Positions 44,676-58,429 of a stretch of 64,000 nucleotides of DNA are shown here, in pieces. Position 1 is the first letter of the stretch. Every line of letters starts with the position of its first letter. Location of the stretch: contig NC_081183.1 in assembly GCF_029867415.1 (NCBI RefSeq), forward strand, positions 146,626,798 to 146,690,797. Direction: 5' to 3'. This DNA comes from Vicia villosa. Its lineage: Eukaryota; Streptophyta; Magnoliopsida; Fabales; Fabaceae. A program made the position numbers and the translations under genes. The notes beneath the pieces were generated by a model. It saw nothing but the letters and a program-made list of their open reading frames with translations. It was not told where the DNA came from and ran no database searches.

Positions 44676-45710
44676 GTGTTCTCAATTTCTTTAAAAAAAT
44701 AGAGAAAATCTTAACTCATTAAACACGTTCACGAATATTTAGGAGCCCTTATCATAATCTTGAACGATTTTATTTTGAATTTTCTACCATGTGAAATCAC
44801 ATTAGAAGTAGGTGACAACATTCATGTGAATCAATGTTGCGTTTATAAATTAAATATTGATGAATTTGAACCCGGATTTCTAATAATAAACTTATTTTTC
44901 TTAAAAAAATATTTAGCTGATACTCCTTGATATGATACCACACCAAAAACTGGATGCACCTAAACCTTCCCCTGTAGTTTATCTAACACAGCTATAAGTT
45001 AGTCAAATAAGGGTCAGGAACACTTGACTCAGAGAATTTTAGACTCATCTTTCATTTCAAAGAAATGAAACTTTCTTTAAATCCTAACTACTTAAATTCA
45101 AATATTGATTTGCCGCCTTCAGAAGATCTTCTTCCTTTTGGTAAACCCAATCTTGTGGGTAGTTCATGCTAAATATTATTTTCTCGCAAATGTCACATTC
45201 ATTTGATTTTTTAAAAATAAATTTATTATAAATAATAAACTAGAGTCAGATAAAAGCACTCAAAAATTTATTTTGAAAAAAAAATCTAGCATGAGTTTAT
45301 TTATTTAAATTGGTAGAACATATAAAAATAATACAAATTCAACATGTTATAATTAATTACTATGAATTTACGAGTAAAATCACATTATCTAAGTTAATAT
45401 CATAAAATTAAAAAATAATTAAAGTGACAAAATTTAAATGATGAGTATTCGCACGTCTGAATATGTAACGTTAGAACCTGTAACGAATTGAAATGAATTT
45501 GTCAAATTAAGCCATACCAACACCATAACAAAATAAAATAACCAGTTCAAAATCACTCTGATAGTAAAAAAAAAGTGAGAGGTTGGAGATATGGTGGTAC
45601 TTCTACCTAAAAAACTAGAATAAACTACAGCTTCATTTTTTTATTATAAAATTTATCTGATATACTTTGAGTAAAAAATAGTTTAAAGACGAGTCTTTAT
45701 TAATTTTAAT

Positions 45711-45772
<62 letters not shown>

Positions 45773-46186
45773 CTTATATTTTTTAATAAAAATTAAATTT
45801 TTTACAATAACTAAATAGATTAATCTTTCAAATAAAAAAATTGCAATCTATATTCTAATAATTTAATCCAAAATATTTAATTAAGTTAAAAGAGAGTTTT
45901 TAGCATCTCATACAAATATACAAATGCTCCTAAATTTTTATATTTAGAAAAAATAAAAATATTAAATTAGTTTTTAAATATCAATATACTAGTACTCAAC
46001 ATGAACATTTTAATTTTAAGACAAATTAATTATACCAATAAAAATATATTCTTTAAAAATTATCATTGTACATGTAAATTTACAGACACCTTTATATTAG
46101 TAAAAGAGAAACAAAAATTTCAAAACAAGTTTATAAACAAAGATGAACATACTAGTAAGTATTTAGTAGTTATTTAAAAAAAGAAT
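44542..46186. other. AT-rich intergenic sequence with two (TA)n arrays
   Basis: Arrays of TA dinucleotides lie at 44639-44672 and 45719-45769. I see no gene or element in the remainder. Confidence 0.45.
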
Positions 46187-46369
46187 GGGTTAAATAAGTT
46201 TTTGGTCCCTATAAATATTGCAGTTTCATTTTTAGTCCCTCCTGGATTTTGGCAACGGTTTTAGCTGGTTTTGGCAACGGTTTTTTTTGTAAAAACCGTT
46301 GGCTAAAGGTAGGGAGGGACTAAAAATGAAAACTGCAATATTTATAGGGACCAAAAACTTATTTAACCT
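46187..46369. mobile_element. Foldback MITE, 183 bp, 9-bp duplication AAAAAGAAT
   Basis: The ends GGTTAAATAAG...CTTATTTAACC continue into arms of about 60 bp carrying TTTTTGGTCCCTATAAATA and TTTTTAGTCCCTCC. AAAAAGAAT occurs at 46178-46186 and 46370-46378. Nine-base duplications point to Mutator-type mobilisation. Confidence 0.88.
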
Positions 46370-46378
46370 AAAAAGAAT

Positions 46379-47550
46379 TTATGTTTTTTATAAAATTGTC
46401 AATCATGGAACTGTCCATAGACGTGACTTAGAGTGAGAAAAGGAAACTAAAAATGAAAAAAACAGATAGAATAAAAAGGTGAGCTATGGTAGAGTTATGT
46501 AGGCCTATGCATGCCTCCACCATCACACCTTGCACCAGTGACGTCTCTCAACTTTACATAACTTTTCTTTTCTTGTTATACGCTCTTATGAGTGATTCGC
46601 GTACCACATGTATTCCAATATTATATCCCTCTCAAAAAGTTCAAACCCTAACTAGTAAATAAACTATAACCAATGCTCTTAAATGTCCCATGTGCCAAAC
46701 CCTAAAAGGTTATATTGATTAATATTACTATTGAAATGATATTTGATGCCCATTTCCTTTTTTTTCTCTATATTCAGTTCATAGAGAGATATATATGCAT
46801 GTGATCCAGGGATAGAATAAAACTTCTTTTTGACAAATTTGTAGTACCAAAATAAAAGTTTCTTTTTGACAAATTTGTCTCAAATGTATATATTGATTTA
46901 ACATTTATATAATTGTACATCAATCAATAACATCTTATTGAAATTTTCTAGATTGAAACATAAACGTTTCAAGAGAATTACTCCATATCAATTGATTGTG
47001 ATTTAAAAGTGATAAGTTTCTTTAGATATTTTTAAATTGATTTTATAGGATTATATATTTTTATTTTAAATATAATAATTTTTATAATATTCAAATGAAA
47101 AATTTATTTAAACAGTTTTTCATTAATATTATTTTATATAATTTTGTTATTTTGTTATAATTCTTTTTATATTTCAATTTTAAAAAATCAATAAAATTTA
47201 TTTGAACAATTTTTCATAAAATTAATTCTTATAATATATTATTTTAAATTTATATAATTTTGATTATATTCTAACTTTTAATAATTTAAAATTAATCTTT
47301 TAAACTATAAAAATAAATTTGAAATGACTTTTACTATAGTAGAATTTTTAAATTAAATCATTTTTTAAATAGAAAGAAAAAATAATTTTTTAAAAACTAT
47401 AACGCACTTACCTTAAATCTCTTAAATGAATAATTTATTTTAGAATTATTTATCTTTATGATCTCATTTTTATTTGTCTTTGGTAGAGTTGATTATTCAT
47501 TTTAAAATTACTAGATTTTAGTTTCTATTTTGTTTTTGAAATAAAAATAT
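46379..47550. other. AT-rich intergenic sequence
   Basis: No gene recognised. A 20-bp phrase is repeated near 46819-46870 (TTCTTTTTGACAAATTTGT). Confidence 0.4.
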
Positions 47551-47959
47551 TGTTGGAGCGATTCGGACGTTAACACGAAGAAATATTTATATATGGGGTC
47601 GTCCCAAACAATTTGAAGGCCCGGTTCTATTTTAAAATTAGGCTATGATAAAAAATACAACAAATTAATAAAAATTATATTTCATTTAAATTATAAATAA
47701 AATTAAATATATAGAGAAAAAATGAGATAGAAATATTATGTAGAAATTTGACTCATTAAAATAAATTAATCTACTATCTATTTAATAATAATTTAAATAA
47801 AAAAATTTACTAAAATTTTAAAGTATTATTTATAAATAATATTATACAATATTTCATCATGAAAAACTAATAAATATATAATTGTATAATTCTTTAATTA
47901 TAATGCTATTTAAAATGTCATTATTATTATTTTTTTTAAAACATGTCATTATTGAAAAT

Positions 47960-48191
<232 letters not shown>

Positions 48192-48280
48192 GTAGATAAA
48201 ATTGTAGGAGTAACATAGAGGAATCAAACCCAAGTTATGACAGACGTACTCAAAACACTCTAGCTACCGCTCGGCTACCA
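48192..48280 (-). repeat. tRNA-like SINE piece ending in the (TA)n array
   Basis: On the minus strand TAGCCGAGCGGTAG (48277-48264) is a good A box and GGTTTGATTCC (48230-48220) is a B box with one change. The 3' end runs straight into the TA array. Confidence 0.6.
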
Positions 48281-48919
48281 TGTAGTACTTAAATAAAATG
48301 GCGTTATAAATAAATAATATTTATTGTTTTATTTATATTAAGCTCATTTATCAAATTTGAGGCCCTTTAAAGTTAGAGGCCCTGTGCGGAAGTACTTCTC
48401 GCGCACCCACAGTACCGGTCCTGTTTATATACTCCTGAGTTTTATTTAGCAACACACATTTGTAAGACACACATTACATACCATCCAAAATCTTGAGATG
48501 ATAGGTGTGTGGGATCTCTCACTTATAAATGTTCAAGTTTTCACATTCCTAACCAATGTGAGACTTTTCCACACTACTCATAAATTTCAAGTGGAAACTC
48601 TTTTATCCACAAAGACCTTCTACAAATATTTTGATACAAGTAAGTCGGTCTCTTGACTCGAATCAAACTCTAATACCATTTGTTGGAGCAATTCATGAGG
48701 GTCAACACGAGAGAACATTTATACACTTTGGAACATTTTCTTTTGAGCAACACATATTTGTGAGAGACACACCACATACTCACTCAAAACCTTAAGATGA
48801 TATGTGTGCGGATTCTTCTACCTATAAATGTTCAAGTTTCCATATTTCTAACCAATGTGAAACTTCCCCACACTACTCACACTTGTGCTTGTTTTTCAAC
48901 AAATATGATGTGTTTTAAA

Positions 48920-50215
48920 TGACATACGGAGTAGTATACAAGATTATGATGGTTAATCTAGCCTTTTTAGATAAATGGAGATCGAAATTTCTATCGGGTG
49001 CTTCTGGTTTTTGGGGCTCCCTTATTACCTCTTTGTGCCAGCGTGTATCCTTGGGTTCTCATTATACATTTTTTTGGTGGAGAGGAGTATCCTTTCTTGG
49101 ATCTAAAAAGGATGATCCTTTTAATTAGTTTGAGGTAGAGTTTGTTTAGAAGGTTTGGACAATCTTTCAGATATTTTTTTAGGAAGGCCCTTAGATAAGG
49201 AGTATACCTCATAGGATCTTGGTTAGAAGAATTGTTCTTCGTCCATGAAGAATATATGGTCTCTAATTTCTTCTTGATCCTTCAAGAGTGTCAATTTAGC
49301 GAGGACATTGATATGTGGGTTTGAAGACATACTGAACATAGTTTGTTCTTTATGACGTCTGCTTATCATATTCAACTTGAACGTTATTCTTCATATGAGC
49401 CCCTTTTATTTAGAGAGAATCCATCTCATCCCCTTATTTGAGATAGTTGGATGCCCCTCTAAGGTGGTGATATTTTCTTGCCAGCTTTTGCAAGACGAAT
49501 TTCATACTAAGAAAAACATGTTCAAATGGATGGTCATTATTGACATAAAGGCATCTCTCGTATCTTTCGTGGGGATTGACCTGAATCATCCCCTCATTTA
49601 TTTTTTACTGGTAACCTATCTTCTAGTGTTTGGTTTAAGATTTTTAGGTGGTTAGGGGTTCATTTTAATCTTTCCAAAGAGTTAGGGTTTTTTTTTCTTC
49701 TTTTAGATAGGAAGGCTAAGTTTAGGGAAGGTTTTGGTATGGAGTGATGTGGACTATATGGTTAGTGTGTAATGATCAATTATATTATGGATAGTCAACA
49801 AATGCAGAAGAGGTGGAGGATAAGAACAATTTTTAGTTTTAGACTTGGGTTTTTAATAGGTAAACATTTAACTCATCCCCCTTCTTCGACTGATTTAAGA
49901 ATTCTATCTTGCGTCTTAGCCGATAGTGAATCAAGAGTTTTGATCTGCTCTAGAGGGTTCAATGGTCTCGGTGTTGCAAATAACTCTTACGGTCCGTTTG
50001 TGGTAGATTTGGTGGTCATAACTCTAGTTAATTTTTTGTTAGACGATGCTTCGTTATATTCGTGCATTGTACAAGAGTGGCTACTTTTTTGGAAGTTGTT
50101 TTACCCTTGTTTAGTGTTGTTTTCCCCTTTTCTTTTGTCTTATGTGTTTTTGCTTTTTTGTTTGACACTTTTTATACAAGTTGATTTTGATCGTATGTAA
50201 TATTTAATTATCTCC
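48920..50215 (+). pseudogene. LINE (L1-type) ORF2 3' end
   Basis: The start reads NLAFLDKWRSKFLSG, the typical sequence after the RT domain of plant LINEs. A WRG(V)SFLGSKKDDPFN-like part follows. A zf-RVT region is recognisable at 49430-49660 (PSKVVIFSCQLLQDEFHTKKNMFKW). Then come a GFGMEWCGLYG-like end near 49725 and a last open stretch (49772-50200). Stops at 49126 and elsewhere kill it. The RT proper is absent, a 5' truncation usual for LINEs. The (TA)n array at 50219 is its tail. Confidence 0.75.
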
Positions 50216-50217
50216 GG

Positions 50218-50218
<1 letters not shown>

Positions 50219-50294
<76 letters not shown>
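50219..50294. repeat. (TA)n array at the LINE tail
   Basis: About 38 TA units follow the LINE remnant directly. Confidence 0.92.
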
Positions 50295-50296
<2 letters not shown>

Positions 50297-53000
50297 CTTA
50301 TGATGAGCATGGAGAAAAGTCTTTTTGTAATGCAGAGTTGTAAAAAAAATAGTGAATATAAATAATAGATTAATTTAAAAAGAATTAATTAAATTTGAAT
50401 ATGACAGTTTTTCCATTTGAAAAATAAAATATATGTTATTCGAATTGAAAAAATAAATCGTTCTCTCTTTTTTTCTTTTAATTCGTCAAAGTAGTTTTAT
50501 TTGAATTTTGAAGCTATCTGTATAATATCCATAAAAGTAGAAATGTTACTACTCTATATAATTTGTGCAACCATGGTAGAGAATTATAGCACCAATAGAA
50601 AAGTATGATATAATTTACGACGGACCCTACCAATAAACTAATAGACTATTTGGTAAGTTAAGAGATATAGTAAATTTTATGTTCTATCTGCCGCAAATAT
50701 GATTCCATACTGTACTACTAACTTGTTAATGCAGCACTGTAGTTAATTAATTAAATAAATAGCGTGTGTGTTTAATGAAAATAATTGATGATAAACTGAG
50801 TACGAAAGAAAATCTGCAAGGATATTTTGGACCCACTGATTGGATGGATCGTCAAGGGAGGTCATGTGTGTCAATCAAGGCAAACTATTACTTGATTTGC
50901 CTTTCTTCTTTGAAACCCTCACCTTGACACAGATGGCTTTCTTTTTCTTTTCTTAACTTAACCCTCTCTCTCTTTTTCCCTTTGTATTTTTTACCACATG
51001 CACCACACATTAGTTGGCTTCGTTAGCATGGGATTTGGCTCCACCAGTAATATTCATTTCTATTAAATAATTGTTATTAGTCATGCTTATCATTCTTTCA
51101 CTTTTTACCCTATGAAGCTGGAAAAAGATTTGGTGATGAAAGATGGATGTTTCCTGCACTAAGTAGTAGTATCACGAGGTGACACGCACTAATAAGTCTT
51201 GGCCACTTTGTTTTAACTTTTTTTTAAAAGTAATTTTTTATGGTGGGGACTAGGTTACCCCATTAAAATTAGGGGTAAATTACCCATTTTTACATGGACA
51301 AATAAGATAATGCCATTTGTATTTCTTTTTTAAATGATTATTATTATTATTATTATTTTATTAAATATTTAATTCATATTTTTTTATTGTTTTTATTTTT
51401 AATATTATTACACTTTATCTATTTTACCCTTTAATTAAAAAATGAAAAACAGAGTTACTATCTTCTATTTTGTATTGATTGAAAATCAAATGCTCTAATT
51501 TTTTTCCCCTTCCACTGTTATCGATTGAAAATCCCTAACAACCTCCCCTTCCACTGATCTGAAATCCCAAGAACCTCTTCCACCATGTCGATTCACTACA
51601 TCTCTTCAATTCAAAAGCACACGAGATCATGTCGGTGTCGGTGAAAGCGCCATCAGCGAGATTCGGCAAAAACAAAGCGATCTACAACTCTAATGGCTAA
51701 TCTGATTGCTAATGGAAGCAAGCGACGGCGGCTAGTGTTTGCACTGATGCTCATTGAGTCACCACCAACTGCTGCGGCTGCTCCACCATCTGCTGCAGCC
51801 GCGTCTTCGCCAATCGTCAACACCTGCGGTCGCCTTAATACTCAATGAGTCACACCCTGTTCCCTATTTCTATTATAATTTAAACTACCTTTAATTCTAC
51901 TTTTATTTTTATAATTGTTATGCTTTTGTTATTTGTGATGATAACCATGAGGATACACGAGTTTTACTTACGAGTGTTGCTTATGTTCATTTAAAGCATG
52001 CTGAAGTTTCTAGATATATATTTTGTTGTTTTTGGTCTGTTTTTCTGGGTTTTTATTTCCACTTTTGTTGGTTATTTTAGTTTACCATTACTATTTCAAT
52101 ACCTAAATATATCTCCCCATTCAATAAACACACTCCTTGTCGATAACATATAACACTTCTTTCTAAATAGATAATAATAATAATATTTCCCCTCCCCTAT
52201 TTTTTTCTTATAAAATAACATTTTCGATTGTATATCATTTCTTCATATATAAGGGGAATGAGACACAAAGTCAAGTTAAATAAATATGGATAAGTTAACA
52301 TTCATACCTGATACATATACGTTTGCAATTTCATGAGTCTTGCATACAGAAATTGCAGTACCTTCCTCGCGTCATAGGCAACAAAGAAGGAAGAAGCTGA
52401 TTTTCTACATTTACATTATGGTTTCAGCAAAACAATTTTTCTTAATTAAAATTCTTATACAATTTAAGCAGATGACATCAATGATAAAAATTCCAATCAA
52501 AATAATAATTAGCTCAAAGACAAATCTTAATTAAAAAAGCCAAAGACAAACATTGAAATAAAAAAGCCAAAGACAAACCTTAATATATAATAATTAACTC
52601 AAAAGAATATTTTCCTCATGTAATCATTTAAAATCTAATTGAAACGTGTGTATTGATCCTTATAATTTTAATCCTCGGGTACATATAGCTAGAACTTAAC
52701 CGAAAAACACATCTCTGGAATATGAATCTAGGGACTTAAATTGATAAATTTAATATACTTCATAGACTAATTTGGTAAAATTCATATACTTCAAGAATTA
52801 CTTATTAATTTTGTATACTTTATGTCTTTACTACTTCTAAATGTAAAGGTTGAACTTGTGAATTATGAGGTTATTTACTAATAATAAAGAAGTAGAAGCA
52901 GATTAATTTTGAATTTGATAGACAAACAATCCATTATTCTATTTTTTCTAATTTGAAATAAGTACTTAAAGATTGAACTATTTGCATGAAAAATTTTGTT
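50295..53000. other. Intergenic sequence with a GC-rich island
   Basis: Most is AT-rich without features. A GC-richer island (51590-51850) contains a 51-codon open frame at 51693-51848 with an Ala/Pro-rich centre. It might be a captured exon scrap, but I do not recognise it. GGGTAAATTACCC occurs at 51283 and again near 55381. A pyrimidine-rich stretch (50930-50990) is also present. No complete gene is visible. Confidence 0.4.
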
Positions 53001-54535
53001 GGCTTAAATGCAATTTTAGTCCCTCTATTTATCATTTTTTTTTATTTTAGTCCCCTCATTTTAAAATCCATGTTTTTAGTCCCTTTTTAAAGATTTTTTA
53101 AAAATTTTAGTCCCCCTTCCAATTTGAGAGTAAAATTTAATGACATGGCACTAAAATAATAATATATTATTGCCACATTTACCTAATTTAAATCCATGTC
53201 ATTTTCATTAATAATAATAATAATTATGTTATTTATTAAAAATAATTTATTATTATTAAAACTCCAAAAATCAATTAAAAAAATTAAGTAATAATTATTA
53301 TTATAATATTTAAAAAATTTAATTTAATCCCTAAACTGAAGAAAAAAAAACAAAAAAAACCTATTAACAAATTATTAAAGTTATCCATTCCAATCCTTAA
53401 ATTACAACCAAAACACCCAGAAAATATAATCACCAAAATCATAAATTTATTTATTCCAATCCTTAAATTAAAATCAATTAACCCAGAAAAATATAGCTTA
53501 GATGAAGTTATGTTGCCAAAATAAAAATCAGAAGTTCTCTTCAATCTCCATCAAATAAATCTGCAGAAAATTGAATCCCATTGAAATCCTCCAAACCATC
53601 CGCATCACCAATACTAAGAAAATTGAATCCCATCCTACAACCCCACAAAATCCGCATAAACCGCAATATCATCATCTTCATCGCAGCTTATACCTTCAAC
53701 AAATCACAAAATTCACAATCTGAACCTTATCAACCCGCAGACTCGCAAACCGCGGCCACCGCATCAGCAACATCCAAGCATCTTCTTCGATTCATCTCCA
53801 ATCATAACTTACAACATCTTCATCAATCGATCTCCCTCAGATCTGCAATCTTAGCAACTCGCATCTCTAACCGATTCAATATCACCAACGATCTGCGATT
53901 CAACAACTCAGTAACTGTCAAAACCGACGCAGCTTCATGGCAAGAACGACAATACCACACAGTAGCAGAAAGGAGAGAGGAAGAAATTGAGTACTTTTTT
54001 CTTCCATCCGAAACTTTAATATTAAGCTCTGGGTAGATTTCATTGATCATATTTGTCTGGGTTAATTGGTTTTAATTTAGGGATTGTAATGAATAAATTT
54101 ATGATTTTGGTGATTATATTTTTCTGGGTTTTTTTGTTTGTAATTTAGGGATTGGAAGGAATAACTTTAATAATTTGTTAATCATATATTTTTTTGTTTT
54201 CGAGATTAAATTAAATTTTTTAAACATTATAATAATAATTACTATTATTATTTTATATTTTTAATTGATTTTTGGAGTTTTAATAATAATAAATTATTTT
54301 TAATAAATAATATAATTATTATTATTAATAAAAATGACATGGATTTAAATTTGGTAAATGTGGCAATGACATATCATTTTTTAGTGCCATGTCATTAAAT
54401 TTTACTCTCAAATTGGAAGGGGGACTAAAATCTTTAAAAAAATCTTTAAAAAGGGACTAAAAACATGGATTTTAAAATGAGGGGACTAAAACCGAAAAAA
54501 ATGATAAATAGAGGGACCAAATTTGCATTTAAGCC
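53001..54535. mobile_element. Mutator-like foldback element, 1535 bp, 9-bp duplication AATTTTGTT
   Basis: The ends GGCTTAAATGCAA and TTGCATTTAAGCC are inverted. The arms stay complementary for about 490 bp (53001-53490 against 54050-54535), with TTTTAGTCCC-type motifs as in the small MITE at 46187. AATTTTGTT is exact at 52992-53000 and 54536-54544. A core of about 540 bp lies between the arms. No transposase is visible, so it is non-autonomous. Confidence 0.93.
53500..54045. other. Non-repeated core of the Mutator-like element
   Basis: This part is richer in GC than its surroundings and open on the plus strand at 53581-54036 (151 codons) and partly on the minus strand (53823-54050). The plus frame is rich in Ser, Asn, Ile and Arg, with no family I recognise. 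Position between long inverted repeats and unlike composition suggest captured host DNA (a Pack-MULE). That is inference; a chance frame is equally possible. Confidence 0.35.
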
Positions 54536-54544
54536 AATTTTGTT

Positions 54545-56390
54545 TCAAACATTGGCACATGTCTGCCAGAACACTTATGTACGAAAGTCTTTTGGAATAG
54601 AGTTTTTGTTTATCAGTAGGAATCGGGGTTTACGACACTCACACCCTGTGTATAACAATTACTTGTGCTGGACACCGATGGTATCTGCAAAAAAGTTTGA
54701 TCAAAGGTCAATGAAATAGTGCCAAAAGAGCTATTGCTTCAAACAAATTGACCATAGAAATAGTGTTGAAAGGAACTAGTTGCTTCACCAGTTAACATTT
54801 AATATTGCGGAGAATTACAAACATAAGTATAGAACTCATGATCAAAAATCTAACGAAAAAAATCCAGATGCCCATGAATTCATCCAGCAAAATTGTTTGA
54901 ACTTTAACAAATTCACATTAGAACTCTGTTCCAGGAATATTCGTATAAATTTTAACAAAAACTTATGTGACAATTCAATTTCTTATAACAACTCAGATTG
55001 TAGTATAAATAAATACAAAATTCATTCAGAATTTAACAATTACCTTAAAATTTTGAGTAATTTCACAAATTGGTCAAAATCATCTTATCTCCAGATTTTG
55101 TTGAAGTAACATTCAAAAGTTTTTGAACCTAAAATGATGTCGATCCTTCTAAAAATTTAAAAGAAAGAAATTATCAAAGAGTATAACTCTTTCTTGTCAA
55201 ATAAATATATAAATTTGATGAAGAAATACATATGGTAGAAAACCTAGAAGAAAGAGATGAAGATGCAGAGGAGAGAAAATGATATAAAAGTCTTTTAGAA
55301 AAATATAACAGTAAAAATTTAAAAACGTATATTATTAATAATGATTTATAAAAAAAAAAAATTGGATGCCACATCACTTGGGTAAATTACCCATCCTTTT
55401 TTCAAGGCAACGAAGAAAAAACCATTTTTTATAGGGTTATATAGTTTAGTATAAAAAAAATTACAAATTTTTTTATAAAAATTTTTAAAAAAAATTGGTT
55501 TGAATAATTATTCTTAAAATGTTATTTTAGATATTTCATTTATTTATAAAAAAAATTGATATCAAAATTTTAAAAAATCACTTAAATTTGAAGTTATTTA
55601 AAATAGATTTTTATAAAAATCATTTTTAAAATACAAGTTTTTGAAAAAATTACGATTTTAACTAAGTTTTGGTCATCAATAATGTAAGTTTATGTTATCG
55701 GATGTGAAAATTAGTGTTTTATTTTAGAAAAAATAAATATAAAAAAACTTGTAATATTTTCAAAAATGATTTTGGAAAATTTATTTTTAAAAAGACAAAG
55801 AAAAAAATTTATTTTTTTAAAGTTAAAACAAACAAGCCCATAATATTAATGTCTTATTGCCAAATTATAAGACATTTTAGAGATTATTGAAAAAAATTGT
55901 ATATTAAAAAAAATTGTATTAATGTTTTATTGAAATTATAAAATAACTTATAATTTATAACATATTTTCTCTCCAAAACGTCTTATAATTTGAAACGGTT
56001 TAAATTATACATGCTTTAAAAACAATTTCAATAGTCAAAACACTAGTGTAACTATTGTTATTATTAATATTATGAATTAAGAGTTAAATTTCTTTATATA
56101 CAAATTTATTTTATTAGAATTTTTTTAGGTGAGTTTTGTCTCATGAATTCTATAGTATTCGTTTACCTGCGTTTGAAGTAAAATTAAATCGATTATTACA
56201 AAATATCATATAATTTTAAGTTTTTTTTAACAATATTAAAAAAATTATGGATGTTATCGTTGAGTTAAAAAATAAATTAAACACTTTAAGTAAAGTGTGT
56301 AATAGTACAATAACGGTATATTTTTAAAAATTGATAGACATACATATTTATATAATAATATAAATGACATTATATAAATATATAGTGCGA
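54545..56390. other. AT-rich intergenic sequence
   Basis: Very AT-rich, with an unsupported open frame at 54780-55109 of low complexity (Asn/Ile/Lys-rich). Nothing else recognised. Confidence 0.4.
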
Positions 56391-57150
56391 GTATGAGGCG
56401 GAGTGGGTAATAAGATACTCGTGTCCGCATCCATGCGCGCTTATTTTAATGCGTAATTAACTGTGTCCGTGTCCATTTTGCGGGTTTTTATCCTACCTGT
56501 CGTGGGCATTTTTTGCAAGTACCCTTTAGGTATGGGACAAATTGTCATCCCTAAATATGAGAAACGTGAAAAAAAATATGTTTCTTGGACATAGAGAAGT
56601 CAGGGTCAGTGGCTGCCTAGTTGGTCCACGTCTCCTTAGGAAATATGGACTCAACTTACCACTATTGACTGAGTAGGCGGTGATCCTTTCCAAAAAAAAT
56701 CCTAAAGGCCTATATAAATACTTCTCTCCTAACGAGAGAAAATGATTAATCATAACTTACATAGAATACCCTAAGCACCAAGCCTGCATACAAAGTTTCT
56801 CACGTCACATGAGCAAGTCTAATAGACCGTCGTAAACATTATAACACCATCATACATGACCTCTCGCCCCGGGCAAGCCCTAACCACCTTAAATTGTTAT
56901 AAATCTACTAAGGCCTCAGTGTATCCCTTAGCCTTGTACGGATACCACACACACCTGTATTTTTTTACCAGTACAAACTCTTAAGTTACGGAGTGAGAAG
57001 CTAAATTTTTTACTTTTTCAATGATGCAAATGTTTACCTAAGTTGACTTTTGGTCAACCTAATGAATGAATGACCGACCGATGACACAAATGCGGTAAAT
57101 GAATGAACCTGGGGCAAATTTGAGGTATGACACCATTAAAGTGTGTTTTC
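56391..57150 (+). other. MITE half and possible LTR fragment
   Basis: 56391-56560 has GTGTCCGCATCC and GGGACAAATTGTCATCCCTAA, which look like one half of a common 'not-protein' MITE. From about 56560 to 57000 the sequence has LTR-like content, with TATATAAATA at 56711-56720 and CT-rich sequence after it. Boundaries are not recognisable, so I do not name an element. Confidence 0.3.
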
Positions 57151-57156
57151 TGTGTT

Positions 57157-57620
57157 CATGCAGGTGATTTTCTTGGCTTTGTACTCCACAAACAAGGCAT
57201 CGAGATAAAATGCAACCAAAACAAAGGCCACGTGAAATACTGAACCACTAACCAACAAAAAACAACTCCAATCATTGTTAGGAAAGATCAACTTTCTAAG
57301 AAGACTCATTTTGAATCTAAGTGGCAAGACAAAAGTGTTCTCATCAATGTTACGCTTGAAGAAAGATGAAGGTTTCAGGTGGGAACCAGAACACCAGCGG
57401 GCTTTTGACGACATTGAAATGTATCTATTGAAGCCTTCAATATTGCTAACTCCTGTGAGGAACAGAGCGATGAAGTTGTACATTGCTGCATCTGAATCGA
57501 TAATTGGGAGCATGTTGGCCCAAGAAGATGATAATGGTGTCGAGAGAGCCATATATAATCTTCTGATGTGTTTGTTTATTAACATTTCGACATCATTAAA
57601 CACATGTTGTCGAAACTAGT
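57157..57620 (+). pseudogene. pol: Ty3/gypsy RT-RNase H fragment
   Basis: GDFLGFVLHKQGIEI opens the RT end. LLGKINFLRRLI and FRWEPEHQRAFDDIEMYL mark the RT to RNase H transition. LYIAASESIIGSMLAQED is the RNase H start, after which similarity ends. One frame change lies before 57275. The type is that of the Tat/Ogre group. The fragment is far too short to be functional. Confidence 0.8.
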
Positions 57621-57689
57621 TATATTGATTTCATAGTATTATTGATTTCATAGTAGATCATCCGTAACTAAAATAGCACAGAACTATAT

Positions 57690-58385
57690 CGAGTTCCCGT
57701 GTCATAACTTTAAACAAGGAAGCAGTTGGCCTTTGGGCAAGGGATTCATTGAAGTGTCCCACTCTGATCCCATTATGGAATGCTCACATGAATATTTTAT
57801 GGTTTGGATGGGTCAACTTGATTATCGCCTCGTTGAGGTGGGCGAGGTACTCTCTCTGGGATTCAGATGGGACAAATGATGTAGAAGAGATTGGTGTGAA
57901 CATCTTTTTGTGCAAGCTCGCTGCAAACTGATGGACTAGTTTCTTCATCATGTTCTAATAGCTGGTGATAGAGAGCTGATGGTGGCCCATACGCCATCTT
58001 AAGGTTGAGTCTATGGAGGAGCCCGGTATGTGCATGCATTTCATGGAGTCAGAGGTTCAAATGATGGCAAATTTCATGTTAATGGAGGCATCTTGTTCAT
58101 ACGGATCACTATGCCCATCTAACTTGGCTAATGAAGGAGACTTAAAGTTCTTTAGAACAGACGCCTCAGTTATCTCATTTGAAAGATGTTGGGGTCTAGC
58201 ATCTCCTTATCGTTAGTAGGGACTATGCATTGCTAACGTTGTTGGATATTGAGGACATTATCCTCTAGAGGCTGGTCCTGGAGACGTAGAGTGTCCATAA
58301 CGGTGCCATACCCACTATGGCACTTTCTTCGTCTTTGAAATCTTCGGTGACCAGAGTTGTTGTCTTTTTATTTACCATGATGGTC
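57690..58385 (-). pseudogene. gag: Ty3/gypsy (Tat-type) gag remnant, minus strand
   Basis: Reading minus, MVNKKTTTLVTEDFKDEES (near 58375) may be the start. Downstream, SQREYLAHLNEAIIKLTHPN (57860-57800) and AFHNGIRVGHFNESLAQRP (57780-57725) are clear gag core phrases. Stops and shifts occur between them. It is oriented opposite to the RT-RNase H piece at 57157, so the two are not parts of one intact element. Confidence 0.7.
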
Positions 58386-58429
58386 AAAAAGGTTTAACAT
58401 GAGGGCAACAATCCGGCAAAGTGTAGTTG

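Noticed and set aside
54780..55109. 109-codon open frame
   Set aside because: Asn/Lys/Ile-rich composition expected of AT-rich DNA, with no domain and no conserved neighbour.
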